Under the pieces are notes generated by a model that was given only the letters and a program-made list of their open reading frames with translations, was not told the DNA's origin and did no database searches. Of a DNA stretch of 64,000 bases, positions 34,533-43,185 are shown piece after piece. The stretch's first letter is position 1. Each line of letters starts with the position of its first letter. Position numbers and translations under genes: made by a program. This stretch comes from Kuafuiihalomonas sp050331295 (GTDB lineage: Bacteria; Myxococcota; Kuafuiibacteriia; Kuafuiibacteriales; Kuafuiibacteriaceae), in assembly GCA_050331295.1 (NCBI GenBank), contig JBHJGZ010000009.1:186001-250000 (forward strand), read 5' to 3'.

Positions 34533-35348
34533 ATGAAAACCATCCATCCCACTGCGGTCGTCCATGGGGACGCTCAGTTGGGAGACGGGGTAGAAGTCGG
34601 GCCTTATGCGATCGTTGGTCCTGCCGCCGAGATCGGGGCCGGAGTTCACGTCGCTTCTCACGCTATCGTGGAACGATGCACGGTGGAGGCAGGCTGTCGC
34701 ATCTTCCCGTTTGCGGTCCTCGGGACTTCGCCTCAAACGCGCTCTTTTGTGCCGGACACGAGTCGAGTCCGGGTCGGCCGAGACACGGTGATACGAGAAT
34801 ACGTCACAATTCAGCCCGGCGTGGAGAATGATACACGAATCGGTCAGGATTGTTTGATCATGGCCTATTGCCACGTCGCACATGACTGCGTGGTCGGAGA
34901 CCGGGTCGTCATGGCGAATGTGGCGCAGCTGGCTGGACACGTAACGGTAGGAGATGACGCAGTCCTCGGCGGCCTCACCAATGTGCACCAATTCGTTCGG
35001 ATCGGTCGCCGCGCCATGACCGGCGCAGCGTCACGGGTCACCCAGGACGTTCCGCCCTTCTGCCTCGTCGATGGACATCCAGCGAGGCTCGTGGGCCTGA
35101 ATCGGGTCGGCCTGCGACGTGCCGGTTGTGCGCCGGAACGGATGGCTGCCCTGGCGCGAAGTCTGACCAAGTTCTTCCCTGCCGATGGTCGGGTCGTGCA
35201 GCATCCCGATCTGCACTCGGTTCCGAGTGAAGAGGTCGATGAGTTGAGACGTTTTGTGCAGTCTTCCCGTCGAGGTCTCACCACGCGCCGGACCCGAATC
35301 CGAAGCGAGGGTGCGCCAGGTCGACGCTCGGGCGCGGGCCGCGACTGA
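34533..35348 (+). CDS. lpxA: UDP-N-acetylglucosamine O-acyltransferase
   Basis: The ATG at 34533 lies one base after the fabZ stop. The 271-residue protein begins MKTIHPTAVVHGDAQLGDGV and carries repeated hexapeptides forming a left-handed beta-helix. The catalytic histidine is in IMAYCHVAHDCVVG. The C-terminal helical domain holds DGHPARLVGLNRVGLRRAG, a hallmark of LpxA. It performs the first, reversible step of lipid A synthesis: transfer of 3-hydroxyacyl from ACP to UDP-GlcNAc. The last 30 residues are arginine-rich and longer than in enteric LpxA. The stop shares one base with the lpxB start (TGATG). Confidence 0.95.
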   Translation: MKTIHPTAVVHGDAQLGDGVEVGPYAIVGPAAEIGAGVHVASHAIVERCTVEAGCRIFPFAVLGTSPQTRSFVPDTSRVRVGRDTVIREYVTIQPGVENDTRIGQDCLIMAYCHVAHDCVVGDRVVMANVAQLAGHVTVGDDAVLGGLTNVHQFVRIGRRAMTGAASRVTQDVPPFCLVDGHPARLVGLNRVGLRRAGCAPERMAALARSLTKFFPADGRVVQHPDLHSVPSEEVDELRRFVQSSRRGLTTRRTRIRSEGAPGRRSGAGRD

Positions 35349-36433
35349 TGCCGTCGATCTTCTTGAGTGCAGTCGAGCCGAGCGGAGACATGCTGGCGGA
35401 CTGGCTCGAGGCGGGATTGCGGCGTGTGGATCCGGGCGTCCAGATCCGAAGACCGTCGACAGGGGCGCCGGCTCCGGCCATGGGCTTGGATCCTGTATGG
35501 AGTGGTCTCGAGTGGCTCCAGCACGGCCGACGCGTGATCCACGAGGCCTCAACCTGCGACGTGACGGTCTTGGTGGATGGTCCCGCCTTTCATGAGTGGG
35601 TGGGCCGGCGCGTCCGGCGAGGCGGCCCGGTAATCTCCTTGGGCGGACCCAAGATATGGGCCTATCGGGCTTCTCGGGGACCGCGGTATCTGCGGGCCAT
35701 CGATGCCCTGATGCTTCTTTTCCGCTTCGAAGCGCCGAGTTGGCGACGCTTGGGGGCCGACCCTCTGGTGGTCGGGCATCCGATGGTCGACCGCTTGGAG
35801 CGTGTTCCGAGCTCCGGGACGAAGATGGACCCGGGCAAAGTCGCTCTACTTCCCGGCAGTCGAGCCGGTGAGGTCCGTCGACTCGCGCCGGTCTTGGCGG
35901 AAGTGGCCAAAGGGTTGAAGGAACGGGAGTTCTTGGTGCCCCGCGCACCCCGAGTCGACCTCGAGCCGCTTTTGAAGCGTCTGCGGGATCACCGCTTGCG
36001 GTTCGTCGTGTTGGACGGAGAGGACTGCGTGCTTCGCGCTGGTCGTCGGGCATGGGTCGCCGTGAGCGCGGCGGGGACGGCGACCCTCGAGCTCGCTTTG
36101 TGCGGCTGTCCCGTGGCGGTGGTGCACCGACTCGACCCGATGGCAGCCGGTTGGGTACGGCGTCAGCTTACCACTCCATTCGTGGCGCTCCCCAACCTCG
36201 TGGCCGGTTCCTCCGTGGTGCCCGAGTTTCTTCAGGAGAGGGCCAATCCGCAAGTCATCCTGTCGTGGGTGCGGACGATACTGGCGTCGGTCGACCTGCG
36301 CGAAGCACGTTCCGAACGTCTGCGGGCGCTGATGGACGACGTCCGTGTCGAGGACGGACAGGGCGAGGCGGCTCGGCTGGTGCTCAGCATCGGTCGACGG
36401 AAGCGAGACACCATCGCCTTTTCCTCGGTTTGA
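35348..36433 (+). CDS. lpxB: Lipid-A-disaccharide synthase
   Basis: The 361-residue protein starts in a TGATG junction with lpxA. The GT19 signatures are visible: FLSAVEPSGDMLADWL at the start (usually AGEASGD), LGGPKIWAYRASR (usually SPSVWAWR), VALLPGSRAGEVRRL near 168-182 and the acceptor/nucleotide site SAAGTATLELALCGCPVAVVHR. It condenses UDP-2,3-diacylglucosamine with lipid X at the membrane surface. The motifs deviate noticeably from enteric LpxB, as is common in deltaproteobacteria. An unidentified gene and waaA follow on the same strand after 58 bp. Confidence 0.92.
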   Translation: MPSIFLSAVEPSGDMLADWLEAGLRRVDPGVQIRRPSTGAPAPAMGLDPVWSGLEWLQHGRRVIHEASTCDVTVLVDGPAFHEWVGRRVRRGGPVISLGGPKIWAYRASRGPRYLRAIDALMLLFRFEAPSWRRLGADPLVVGHPMVDRLERVPSSGTKMDPGKVALLPGSRAGEVRRLAPVLAEVAKGLKEREFLVPRAPRVDLEPLLKRLRDHRLRFVVLDGEDCVLRAGRRAWVAVSAAGTATLELALCGCPVAVVHRLDPMAAGWVRRQLTTPFVALPNLVAGSSVVPEFLQERANPQVILSWVRTILASVDLREARSERLRALMDDVRVEDGQGEAARLVLSIGRRKRDTIAFSSV

Positions 36434-36491
36434 GGTCAATTTCCAGGGTCTGGTCTTGGCTCATCACGGTCCGCTGTCCTAAGTCCGGAGC

Positions 36492-36998
36492 GTGAAAACC
36501 GTCCTGCTGGCCCGAGGGATGTTCGAGTCACCCGACCCCGAGGCGGCCGAACTGCAGCTTCTTCCAAAAGCCGGCTCGGCGGTCCACGCCGTCCGTGCGG
36601 CGTTCGACAAGGGGGCCGACCGGGTCGTTTCGACCAGCGCTCCCCTATCCGCCATCGATCTGCGCGAGGGGCTCGGACAGATGGTCGGCGCCGAGGCCGT
36701 CGCATGGCTAGACCCGCGGCCCCTCGGACCGTCTCACCCGAAGGTTCAAGATCTCCTCGAACCCTTGCGAGCGCCCAGGGTGCTCGCAATCGGGATGTGG
36801 CGCCATGCATTCGAGGCGCTTCACGATGTCGGAGAGTTGCGGGATCCGCGGGCTCTGTCGGTCCATCTGATGGTCAAGGCAAGACGAGCCGGCCTCGAAG
36901 TTCGCACCGTGAAATCAGAGGCGTCTCCGGGATGGTACGGCGGACAAGGCGTTGCGATTCTCAAGGGATGGGTCGCTGCCTGGTTTTCCAAGCGGTGA
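36492..36998 (+). CDS. Unidentified protein between lpxB and waaA
   Basis: This 168-residue protein starts at a GTG and its stop overlaps the waaA GTG (GTGA), so it is translated together with it. I do not recognise it. It looks like a small alpha/beta protein: a first strand MKTVLLARGMF, a helix with AGSAVHAVRAAFDKGADRVV, then TSAPLSAIDLREGL, PRVLAIGMWRHAFEALHDVG and a final strand-helix GWYGGQGVAILKGWVAAWF. There is no signal peptide or clear membrane segment. The repeated strand-helix rhythm and the acidic or histidine-bearing loops could suit a phosphohydrolase or nucleotide-binding fold, but no catalytic motif is certain. Context ties it to lipid A or Kdo assembly. Confidence 0.65.
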   Translation: MKTVLLARGMFESPDPEAAELQLLPKAGSAVHAVRAAFDKGADRVVSTSAPLSAIDLREGLGQMVGAEAVAWLDPRPLGPSHPKVQDLLEPLRAPRVLAIGMWRHAFEALHDVGELRDPRALSVHLMVKARRAGLEVRTVKSEASPGWYGGQGVAILKGWVAAWFSKR

Positions 36999-38170
36999 GC
37001 CTCAACCTACGTCTTTGGTCCTCGGTGATGCACTGGGCGCCCGAGGCGATGGTGCTACATCCTCGCTTGGGCTCCAGTCGAGCTCATCGCCGAGGTCGAG
37101 TTCCATTCCGCCGGGAGCGTGCGCCCATGGTGTGGATGCACGGTGCCTCGGCCGGCGACATTCGCGCTTTGGAGCCGCTGATGCACGAACTGCGGGACCG
37201 TCGACCGGACGTGAATGTCTCGTTCACCGGGTTCGACGCAGCGGGCGTTGTGTTGGGTTCCTCTCTTTCCATACCGTGCTGGCCGTTGCCCGCGGATTCC
37301 AAGCCCTATGTCAGTTCCTGGATTCGGCGGCGGCGGCCCGAGGTACTGGTCCTCGAGCGGGCGGAGGTTTGGCCGAACCTGATCCATTGTTCCGCGAACG
37401 CAGGGATTCGGATCATCGTGGTCAACGCTCGGTTCCGCGCGAAGGGATGGTCGGCCTTGAACGCGGTGTTCGACCAGCCGCTTCGACGGATCGACGCATT
37501 CTGCGCCGCCGCGCCTCGCGATCGAGACCGATTGTTGGCGTTGGGAGTCTCATCGGACCGCATTCACGTGACGGGTGACAGTAAGCGTGACCGTCCACTT
37601 CCCGATGCGACACACGTTGCCCGCGTTCGGGCACGGCTCGGGACGGAAGGCCGTCGTTTCTGGGTAAGCGGATCCGTGCATCGAGAGGAGTTTCTTTCGG
37701 TCGAGCAAGTCGCACGGGAGCTCAAGCGCATCGACCCAGACCTTCTCTGGGTGCTGGCACCCCGACATGTCGATGACGCGTTCCGATTCGAACGACATCT
37801 CCGTCGGGCCGGTTGGAGAGTGAATCAGTACACCATACTCGATACCTACGGTGACCTCTTTGCGGCATACTCGGGAGCGGTCGCGGCTTTCGTTGGAGGC
37901 AGTCTGGTTCCCGCCGGCGGTCACGATGTTTGGGAAGCTGCGATTCAAGGTACGCCTGTCATCTACGGTCCTCATCACTCCGACGATTCGGAGGCACATT
38001 CGCAACCCGGTGTGAAGGCGATGAATCGCCACGAACTTGCGAACATATTGAGGACGTGGATCCGAAGTCCGGAGCTTCGGAATCGGGCTGGCGAGCAGCA
38101 TCGGTTCTCCGCGCAGGCCATGACGGGAGCGACCGCACGCGCCTTCTGCCAGTTGGAATCCCTGCTGTGA
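36995..38170 (+). CDS. waaA: 3-deoxy-D-manno-octulosonic acid transferase
   Basis: The GTG at 36995 overlaps the preceding stop (GTGA) and gives a 391-residue protein starting VSLNLRLWSSVMHWAPE; longer frames were rejected. The GT30 landmarks are present: VWMHGASAGDIRALEPLM at 46-63, VLERAEVWPNLIHC, the linker block with GSVHREEF (usually GSTHxGEE), LVLAPRH-like WVLAPRHVDDAFR, and the acceptor block FVGGSLVPAGGHDVWEAAIQGTPVIYGPH. It adds Kdo to lipid IVA. The catalytic Glu of the usual SVGE motif is replaced by Asp55 (AGD), which is unusual. Otherwise the architecture is normal. Confidence 0.9.
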   Translation: MSLNLRLWSSVMHWAPEAMVLHPRLGSSRAHRRGRVPFRRERAPMVWMHGASAGDIRALEPLMHELRDRRPDVNVSFTGFDAAGVVLGSSLSIPCWPLPADSKPYVSSWIRRRRPEVLVLERAEVWPNLIHCSANAGIRIIVVNARFRAKGWSALNAVFDQPLRRIDAFCAAAPRDRDRLLALGVSSDRIHVTGDSKRDRPLPDATHVARVRARLGTEGRRFWVSGSVHREEFLSVEQVARELKRIDPDLLWVLAPRHVDDAFRFERHLRRAGWRVNQYTILDTYGDLFAAYSGAVAAFVGGSLVPAGGHDVWEAAIQGTPVIYGPHHSDDSEAHSQPGVKAMNRHELANILRTWIRSPELRNRAGEQHRFSAQAMTGATARAFCQLESLL

Positions 38171-38258
38171 CGGGCTCGGCCACCGCTCAACGGATGACGG
38201 GTGGCGTGTTTTGACCACTTCCGTCGACTCATCCCGAGGCCCATGGTAACGCCGCAAC

Positions 38259-39689
38259 ATGGCTGAACGATTCGATGCGGTTGTCATCGGTTCCGGCCCT
38301 GGCGGCTATGTTGCGGGGATCCGACTGGGACAGCACGGCAAGAAGGCGCTGGTGGTGGAGCGCGAACATCTCGGAGGGGTTTGTCTGAACTGGGGCTGCA
38401 TCCCGAGCAAGGCTTTGATTCACGCAGGGAATCTTCGTCATGAGATCGAGGCCTTTGGAGATGTCTTCTCGGCCGTGCCGTCGATGGACACCACAAAACT
38501 TCAAGATTGGAAGGAAGGCATCGTCAAGAAACAGAGAAACGGCGTGGGGATGCTGCTGAAGAGCGCTGGAACAGCGCACATGGAAGGCGACGCCAAGCTG
38601 ACTGGGCCGCACACCCTGGAAGTTCAGACGAAGAATGGGGTCGAGGAGGTGCAGTTCGACAACCTCATCTTGGCGACCGGTGCACAGATCATCGAGATTC
38701 CCGGCTTCTCTTTCGCTGATCCGCTGGTGGGCTACGCCCGCGACGCGGTCTCCTACAATCCGATGCCGCAGCGATTGGTCATCATCGGTGGCGGCATCAT
38801 TGGAAGTGAGCTGGGCACCGCGTACCGAAAGATGGGTGCGGAGGTCACCATTGTTGAAATGATGGATCAGATATTGGGCGGGACGGATCCGGATCTGGTT
38901 CGTCCGGTGACGAAATCCATGAAGAAGCTGGGCATCAATGTACTCCTCGGCGCCAAGGCCAAGGGGTTCGAGAACAAGGGGGAGTTCGGGGTCGTAGAGG
39001 TCGAGAAGAAGGACGGCTCCACGGAGTCCTTTGAAGCCGACAAGGTCCTGGTGGCAGTGGGGTTCAAGCCGAACACCCAGGACCTCGGTCTGGATGCGGC
39101 CGGGGTTGAGACCGACGAAAAGGGCTGGGTGCCCGTCGATCATCAGTGTCGAACCAACGTGAATCACATCTTTGCCATCGGGGACCTGACTGGGCCTCCG
39201 CTGTTGGCCCACCGAGCGTCTCATATGGGTGAGGTCGCGGCTGAGGTCATCAGCGGAAAGGCGGCCGCTTTCGATGTCATGGCGATGCCGCTCGGCGTGT
39301 TCACCGATCCAGAAGTGGCGCAGGCTGGCCTGACAGAGGCGGAGGCCAAGGAGAAAGGTTATCAGGTGAAGACCGGGTTGTTTCCCATGACGGCCCTCGG
39401 CCGAGCCAGTGCCATGAATGCCACGGAAGGTGTCGTCAAGGTCGTAGTCGATTCCGATAGCGACGTCGTTCTCGGTGTTGGCATCACTGCTTACAACGCG
39501 TGCGACTTGATCGCCGAGGCTTGCCTTGCCATCGAGATGGGCGCTCTGGCCGAGGATCTCAGTCTGACGGTTCACGTTCATCCTACGCTCTCGGAAGGGC
39601 TCATGGAGGCAGCCAAGGCTGCTCGCGATGAGCCCCTTCACATCGCAAAAAAGCCCAAGCGAGACCGTCAGCGCTCCTCCGCGGCGTAG
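38259..39689 (+). CDS. lpdA: Dihydrolipoyl dehydrogenase (E3)
   Basis: The 476-residue flavoprotein starts MAERFDAVVIGSGPGGYVAG, an FAD-binding GxGxxG fold. The redox-active disulfide is in GGVCLNWGCIPSKALIH at about 41-57. The NAD-binding GGGIIGSELGTAYRKMGAEV lies near 170-190, a second FAD motif HIFAIGDLTGPPLLAHRA near 306-323, and the His-Glu dyad VHVHPTLSEGLMEA near the end. It reoxidises the lipoyl groups of 2-oxo acid dehydrogenase or glycine cleavage complexes. lipB follows after 6 bp, and an E2 gene lies 2.2 kb downstream, so this cluster serves lipoate-dependent enzymes. A long open frame on the other strand is an artefact of codon bias. Confidence 0.95.
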   Translation: MAERFDAVVIGSGPGGYVAGIRLGQHGKKALVVEREHLGGVCLNWGCIPSKALIHAGNLRHEIEAFGDVFSAVPSMDTTKLQDWKEGIVKKQRNGVGMLLKSAGTAHMEGDAKLTGPHTLEVQTKNGVEEVQFDNLILATGAQIIEIPGFSFADPLVGYARDAVSYNPMPQRLVIIGGGIIGSELGTAYRKMGAEVTIVEMMDQILGGTDPDLVRPVTKSMKKLGINVLLGAKAKGFENKGEFGVVEVEKKDGSTESFEADKVLVAVGFKPNTQDLGLDAAGVETDEKGWVPVDHQCRTNVNHIFAIGDLTGPPLLAHRASHMGEVAAEVISGKAAAFDVMAMPLGVFTDPEVAQAGLTEAEAKEKGYQVKTGLFPMTALGRASAMNATEGVVKVVVDSDSDVVLGVGITAYNACDLIAEACLAIEMGALAEDLSLTVHVHPTLSEGLMEAAKAARDEPLHIAKKPKRDRQRSSAA

Positions 39690-39695
39690 GCTCGC

Positions 39696-40352
39696 ATGCA
39701 CGATCTCGAGGTCATTCGGTTGGGCCGAATTGGTTACCGGCCGTGCATGGAGATGATGGAGCGTCGGGTGGCGGACCGCGCCCGAGATGGCGTCCCGGAC
39801 TGCCTCTTTCTTTTGGAGCACGACCCCGTCCTCACCTTGGGGCGTCGGGCGAAGGTCGAGAATGTCCTGGCGACGCCGGACCGACTCGCTGCTCAGGGCA
39901 TTGAGCTGGTCGAGTCGGGACGGGGCGGTGACGTGACCTACCACGGACCCGGGCAGATCGTGGGCTACCCGGTCATGGATCTTCGGCCCGACCGCAAGGA
40001 TGTGCGCAGGTACGTGGCAGACCTCGAAGAGGTGATGATTCGCGTGTGCGCCCGTCATGGTGTCGAAGCCGGTCGGGTCGAGGGACATACTGGAACCTGG
40101 GTCGATGCGGAGCGAAAGGTCGGTGCCATTGGAGTGCGGATCTCTCGCTGGATCACCAGTCATGGATTCGCGCTCAACGTCTCCACCGGATTGGATCCGT
40201 TCTCACTCATCGTACCCTGCGGCATCCGCGGCAAGGCGGTCACCAGCTTGACGGAGGAGACCGGAACACCGCTCTCGGTAGAGCAGGTGCTCTCGGACGT
40301 TGAGGACGTCTTCATTCGCGTCTTCGGAGATCGGTCGTCGGTTGGAACGTAG
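39696..40352 (+). CDS. lipB: Octanoyl-[ACP]:protein N-octanoyltransferase
   Basis: The 218-residue protein has the LipB pattern: LFLLEHDPVLTLGRR at 37-51, SGRGGDVTYHGPGQIVGYPVMDL near 74-96, the catalytic Lys141 in ERKVGAIGVRISRW and the acyl-thioester Cys175 in SLIVPCGIRGKAVTSL. It moves octanoate from ACP to lipoyl domains, the first step of lipoate assembly. It lies directly after lpdA and three genes before an E2 carrying a lipoyl domain, which is its natural target. No lipA is in the window. Confidence 0.95.
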   Translation: MHDLEVIRLGRIGYRPCMEMMERRVADRARDGVPDCLFLLEHDPVLTLGRRAKVENVLATPDRLAAQGIELVESGRGGDVTYHGPGQIVGYPVMDLRPDRKDVRRYVADLEEVMIRVCARHGVEAGRVEGHTGTWVDAERKVGAIGVRISRWITSHGFALNVSTGLDPFSLIVPCGIRGKAVTSLTEETGTPLSVEQVLSDVEDVFIRVFGDRSSVGT

Positions 40353-40353
40353 G

Positions 40354-41232
40354 ATGGGTGTTTGGGCCGGCGTCGGAGCCTACGTCCTGTGGGGTGTGTT
40401 GGCTCTATACTGGAAACAGCTGGCCCATGTCGAACCGTCCGAGATCCTGGCTCATCGCGTTCTCTGGTCCTTCGTATTCGGGTGCGTCATCTTGGGGATT
40501 CTGGGTGGTGGGGGCCGGCTCCTGGCAATCCTTCGGGAGCCGCGCGCTTTTCGGGCCGCGCTGGTAGCTACGGCGCTCATCGCCACGAACTGGTTTCTCT
40601 TTCTGTGGGCGGTGGACAGACATCGCGTCACGGAGATCAGTTTGGGTTACTACATCAATCCTCTCCTCAATGTCCTGCTCGGAGCGCTTGTTCTCAAAGA
40701 GAAACTGCGCAACGCTCAGAGGCTGGCGGTCGTGCTGGCAGCGGTCGGAGTGGCCTTCTTCATCGTCTCGGTGGGCAGCTTACCTTGGGTTTCGTTGGTC
40801 CTCGCGATGAGCTTTGGAATTTATGGGCTCGTACGGAAAGTCGCTGCGGCGGGGCCCATCGAAGGCCTCACGCTCGAGGTTGGCTTCGTGAGTCCGATTG
40901 CACTCGTATTTTTGCTGCTTCGCGACCCGCCTGGCGGAGTCGTTCTCGACGGTGGCATCACTGCAGGATTCTTGTTCTTGGCGGGGCCGCTTACTGCCCT
41001 TCCGCTTCTGCTGTTCGCTTATTCGGCGCGTCGCATCCCCTACTCTACGTTGGGCATGCTGCAGTACATAGCTCCCACACTTCAGCTCTTGTGTGCGGTA
41101 ACGGCGTTTGGAGAGCCATTCACCGAGCGGCACCTGGTGACCTTTGCCTTTGTCTGGAGTGGGCTGGCGCTGTACGCAACTGACACGCTCATGCGCCGGC
41201 CATTTCTGGTCCCGGCCGGACCTTCCCGCTAG
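40354..41232 (+). CDS. rarD: RarD/EamA-family transporter
   Basis: The ATG at 40354 comes one base after the lipB stop and starts MGVWAGVGAYVLWGVLALYWK, the standard RarD opening; longer frames reach into lipB. The 292-residue protein has ten hydrophobic helices arranged as two EamA repeats, with RVLWSFVFG in helix 2, ATNWFLFLWAVDRHRVTEISLGYYINPL at the half-way fold, and LGMLQYIAPTLQLLCA near the end. RarD is linked to chloramphenicol sensitivity and probably exports small metabolites; its substrate here is unknown. It may be co-transcribed with lpdA and lipB. Confidence 0.9.
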   Translation: MGVWAGVGAYVLWGVLALYWKQLAHVEPSEILAHRVLWSFVFGCVILGILGGGGRLLAILREPRAFRAALVATALIATNWFLFLWAVDRHRVTEISLGYYINPLLNVLLGALVLKEKLRNAQRLAVVLAAVGVAFFIVSVGSLPWVSLVLAMSFGIYGLVRKVAAAGPIEGLTLEVGFVSPIALVFLLLRDPPGGVVLDGGITAGFLFLAGPLTALPLLLFAYSARRIPYSTLGMLQYIAPTLQLLCAVTAFGEPFTERHLVTFAFVWSGLALYATDTLMRRPFLVPAGPSR

Positions 41233-41315
41233 CCGCTTCGGCGTCGTCCCGGGCGAATCGGAACGTGGAGCCTGGATGCGTTTCATCAGGGAGCGGACCG
41301 TGCAAGAAGGCGGCT

Positions 41316-41801
41316 GTGGGTTCCGTAAAGAATGTCGATGATGTCCCGGTCAGCCGATTGGAGCGGGGTACCTTTGCCCATCAAAAACGCGCTCTCGGGC
41401 GCGCTGCCGGTGGTCGGAAAATCGGTTGCAGCCACATGACGGTGCCTCCGGGCAAAGCGGCCTGGCCGCTCCATCTTCACGCGGCGAATGAAGAAGCCTT
41501 GTTCATCCTGCAGGGTCGAGGACGCATCCGCATGGGCGACCAAGAGAGCGAGGTGAAAGCGGGAGACTATGTCGCGCTGACGGTCGGAACGGCTCATCAG
41601 CTCCGGAATACCTCTGAACAGAACTTGGTGTACCTGGCGGTGTCGACGATGGAGCCGGTAGATCTGACCTACTACCCCGACTCCGACAAGTTCGGCTTCT
41701 TCGCAGGGAGTGCGCCCGGAGGGTCCAAAGATGAGCGCTGGTTGGGTGGATTTCACCGCGTTCAAGAGGTCGAGTACTGGGATGGCGAAGACGTTGAATA
41801 G
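41316..41801 (+). CDS. Cupin-domain protein
   Basis: The GTG at 41316 follows a GAAGG ribosome site by five bases, so it is preferred to the GTG at 41265. The 161-residue protein forms one cupin barrel: motif 1 is PLHLHAANEEALFILQGRGRI (histidines, Glu and the GxG end) split here around residues 58-78, and motif 2 is VKAGDYVALTVGTAHQLRN with the last histidine. A metal site of three His and one Glu is therefore probable. The C-terminal tail ends in a tryptophan-rich segment, EVEYWDGEDVE. Cupins of this simple kind may be isomerases, dioxygenases or sugar-binding proteins; function is open. It stands alone between rarD and the E2 gene. Confidence 0.8.
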   Translation: MGSVKNVDDVPVSRLERGTFAHQKRALGRAAGGRKIGCSHMTVPPGKAAWPLHLHAANEEALFILQGRGRIRMGDQESEVKAGDYVALTVGTAHQLRNTSEQNLVYLAVSTMEPVDLTYYPDSDKFGFFAGSAPGGSKDERWLGGFHRVQEVEYWDGEDVE

Positions 41802-41879
41802 CAGGCCACGTCTCCGAGAAAGTCAGCGGTGACGCCTCCAAAACATTGACCGCAGTCGAGGCCCCCCTTACCAACGGCC

Positions 41880-43169
41880 ATGTTCGAATTTGAGCTCCCC
41901 GACATTGGCGAAGGCGTCGTAGAGGGAGAGATCGTTCAGTGGCTGGTCAAGCCAGGCGACGTCGTGGACGTCGACCAACCCGTGGTCGAAGTCATGACCG
42001 ACAAGGCGACCGTCGTGATCTCTTCACCACGGGCGGGAACCGTTCGCGAGACGCGCGGAAATGAAGGAGACCTGGTTCAGGTCCACACGGTCATCGCTCT
42101 GATCGAAGAGTCGGCTGACGCTGGCTCGGACGTCGAACCTTCAGCAACCGCTCCAGCCGAATCAGCGGGAAGAGAATCAAGCGCTCAGCGCGCTGCACGG
42201 AGCGAAGAACCCCAGTCGACGGCAGGACCGACGCAAGCCCGGACCCTGGCCGCGCCTGCGACCCGTCGCCTGGCCCGTGAACTCGGCGTGGATATCGAGA
42301 CCCTTGTCGGAACTGGTCCCGGAGGTCGAGTCCTGTCCGATGACGTACGTCGCGCGGCGAATGAGAAGGCAGATCAGGCGGAGGTCGAATCGACGAGGGC
42401 GCCTAAGGTCTCAGCTTCATCGCCGCCCGAGCACAGGTCGAGGCCATCGTTTCCGGATGGCGGTTCAGAGGAGGTGCGGATTCCCGTCCGAGGACTCCGC
42501 CGTCGGATCTGGGAGAACATGGCTCGCTCCACGTCGTCCGCTTCGCGATTCACATTCGTCGAGGAGCTCGATGCCACCGAACTGGTTGCGGTCAGAGCCC
42601 GATTCAATCACCATCTCGAGGACGAGCAACTCACGTTTCTTCCCTTCATCGTAAAGGCGGTTGTCGCTGCTCTCCGGTCATTCCCTTCTCTGAATGGTCA
42701 TGTCGATGAAGAGCGCTTGGAGTTCGTTCAGCTCGCTCGGCATCACATCGGTGTCGCCGCATCATCCGACCGCGGTCTCACCGTTCCGGTCGTTCGAGAC
42801 GCGGGACGTCTGTCTTTGCTCGAACTGAGTCGGGAGATTCGTCGGCTGGGAGATGCGGTCAAACAGGGGACCATCGAGCCAGCTGACCTCGGCGGTTCGA
42901 CCTTCACCGTGACCAGCCTGGGACGCGACGGTGGGCTCTTCGCGACCCCGGTGATCAATCATCCGGAGGTCGCAATCCTGGGCGTTCATCGACTCAGGAA
43001 AGAACCTCGGGTAGTCGACGGGCAGGATAACCTGCAGGTCCGCGCGGTCATGAATCTGTCCCTCTCGTTCGACCACCGGTGGGTGGACGGGCACGTCGGA
43101 GCCGCCTTCACTTATCGCGTCATTCGATTGCTGGGCGACCCTGACCGCCTGTTCCTCGAGATGCCTTAA
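41880..43169 (+). CDS. 2-oxo acid dehydrogenase dihydrolipoyl acyltransferase (E2)
   Basis: The 429-residue protein begins MFEFELPDIGEGVVEGEIV, closest to branched-chain 2-oxo acid dehydrogenase E2. Its lipoyl domain carries Lys42 in EVMTDKATVVIS. An Ala/Ser/Glu-rich linker leads to the E3-binding domain (TRRLARELGVDIETLVGTGPGGRV near 125-150), a second linker, and the catalytic domain with FDHRWVDG around His399. It passes acyl groups from E1 to CoA. E1 subunit genes are not adjacent, but lpdA and lipB lie upstream on the same strand. A hairpin overlapping its stop may end the transcript. Confidence 0.92.
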   Translation: MFEFELPDIGEGVVEGEIVQWLVKPGDVVDVDQPVVEVMTDKATVVISSPRAGTVRETRGNEGDLVQVHTVIALIEESADAGSDVEPSATAPAESAGRESSAQRAARSEEPQSTAGPTQARTLAAPATRRLARELGVDIETLVGTGPGGRVLSDDVRRAANEKADQAEVESTRAPKVSASSPPEHRSRPSFPDGGSEEVRIPVRGLRRRIWENMARSTSSASRFTFVEELDATELVAVRARFNHHLEDEQLTFLPFIVKAVVAALRSFPSLNGHVDEERLEFVQLARHHIGVAASSDRGLTVPVVRDAGRLSLLELSREIRRLGDAVKQGTIEPADLGGSTFTVTSLGRDGGLFATPVINHPEVAILGVHRLRKEPRVVDGQDNLQVRAVMNLSLSFDHRWVDGHVGAAFTYRVIRLLGDPDRLFLEMP

Positions 43170-43185
43170 ACCCAGCCGGGTTTGA
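43166..43185 (+). terminator. Candidate weak terminator after the E2 gene
   Basis: AAACCC, loop AGCC, GGGTTT forms a perfect six-base stem (43168-43183) that extends by one wobble and one A-T pair and overlaps the E2 stop codon. Only three T residues follow, so intrinsic termination would be weak; it could be a mRNA-stabilising hairpin. Confidence 0.3.

Noticed and set aside
38229..40163. A 644-codon open frame on the minus strand across lpdA and lipB
   Set aside because: It runs opposite to two genes with complete catalytic motifs, and its translation shows no domain, only codon-bias shadow composition (rich in His, Arg, Gln).
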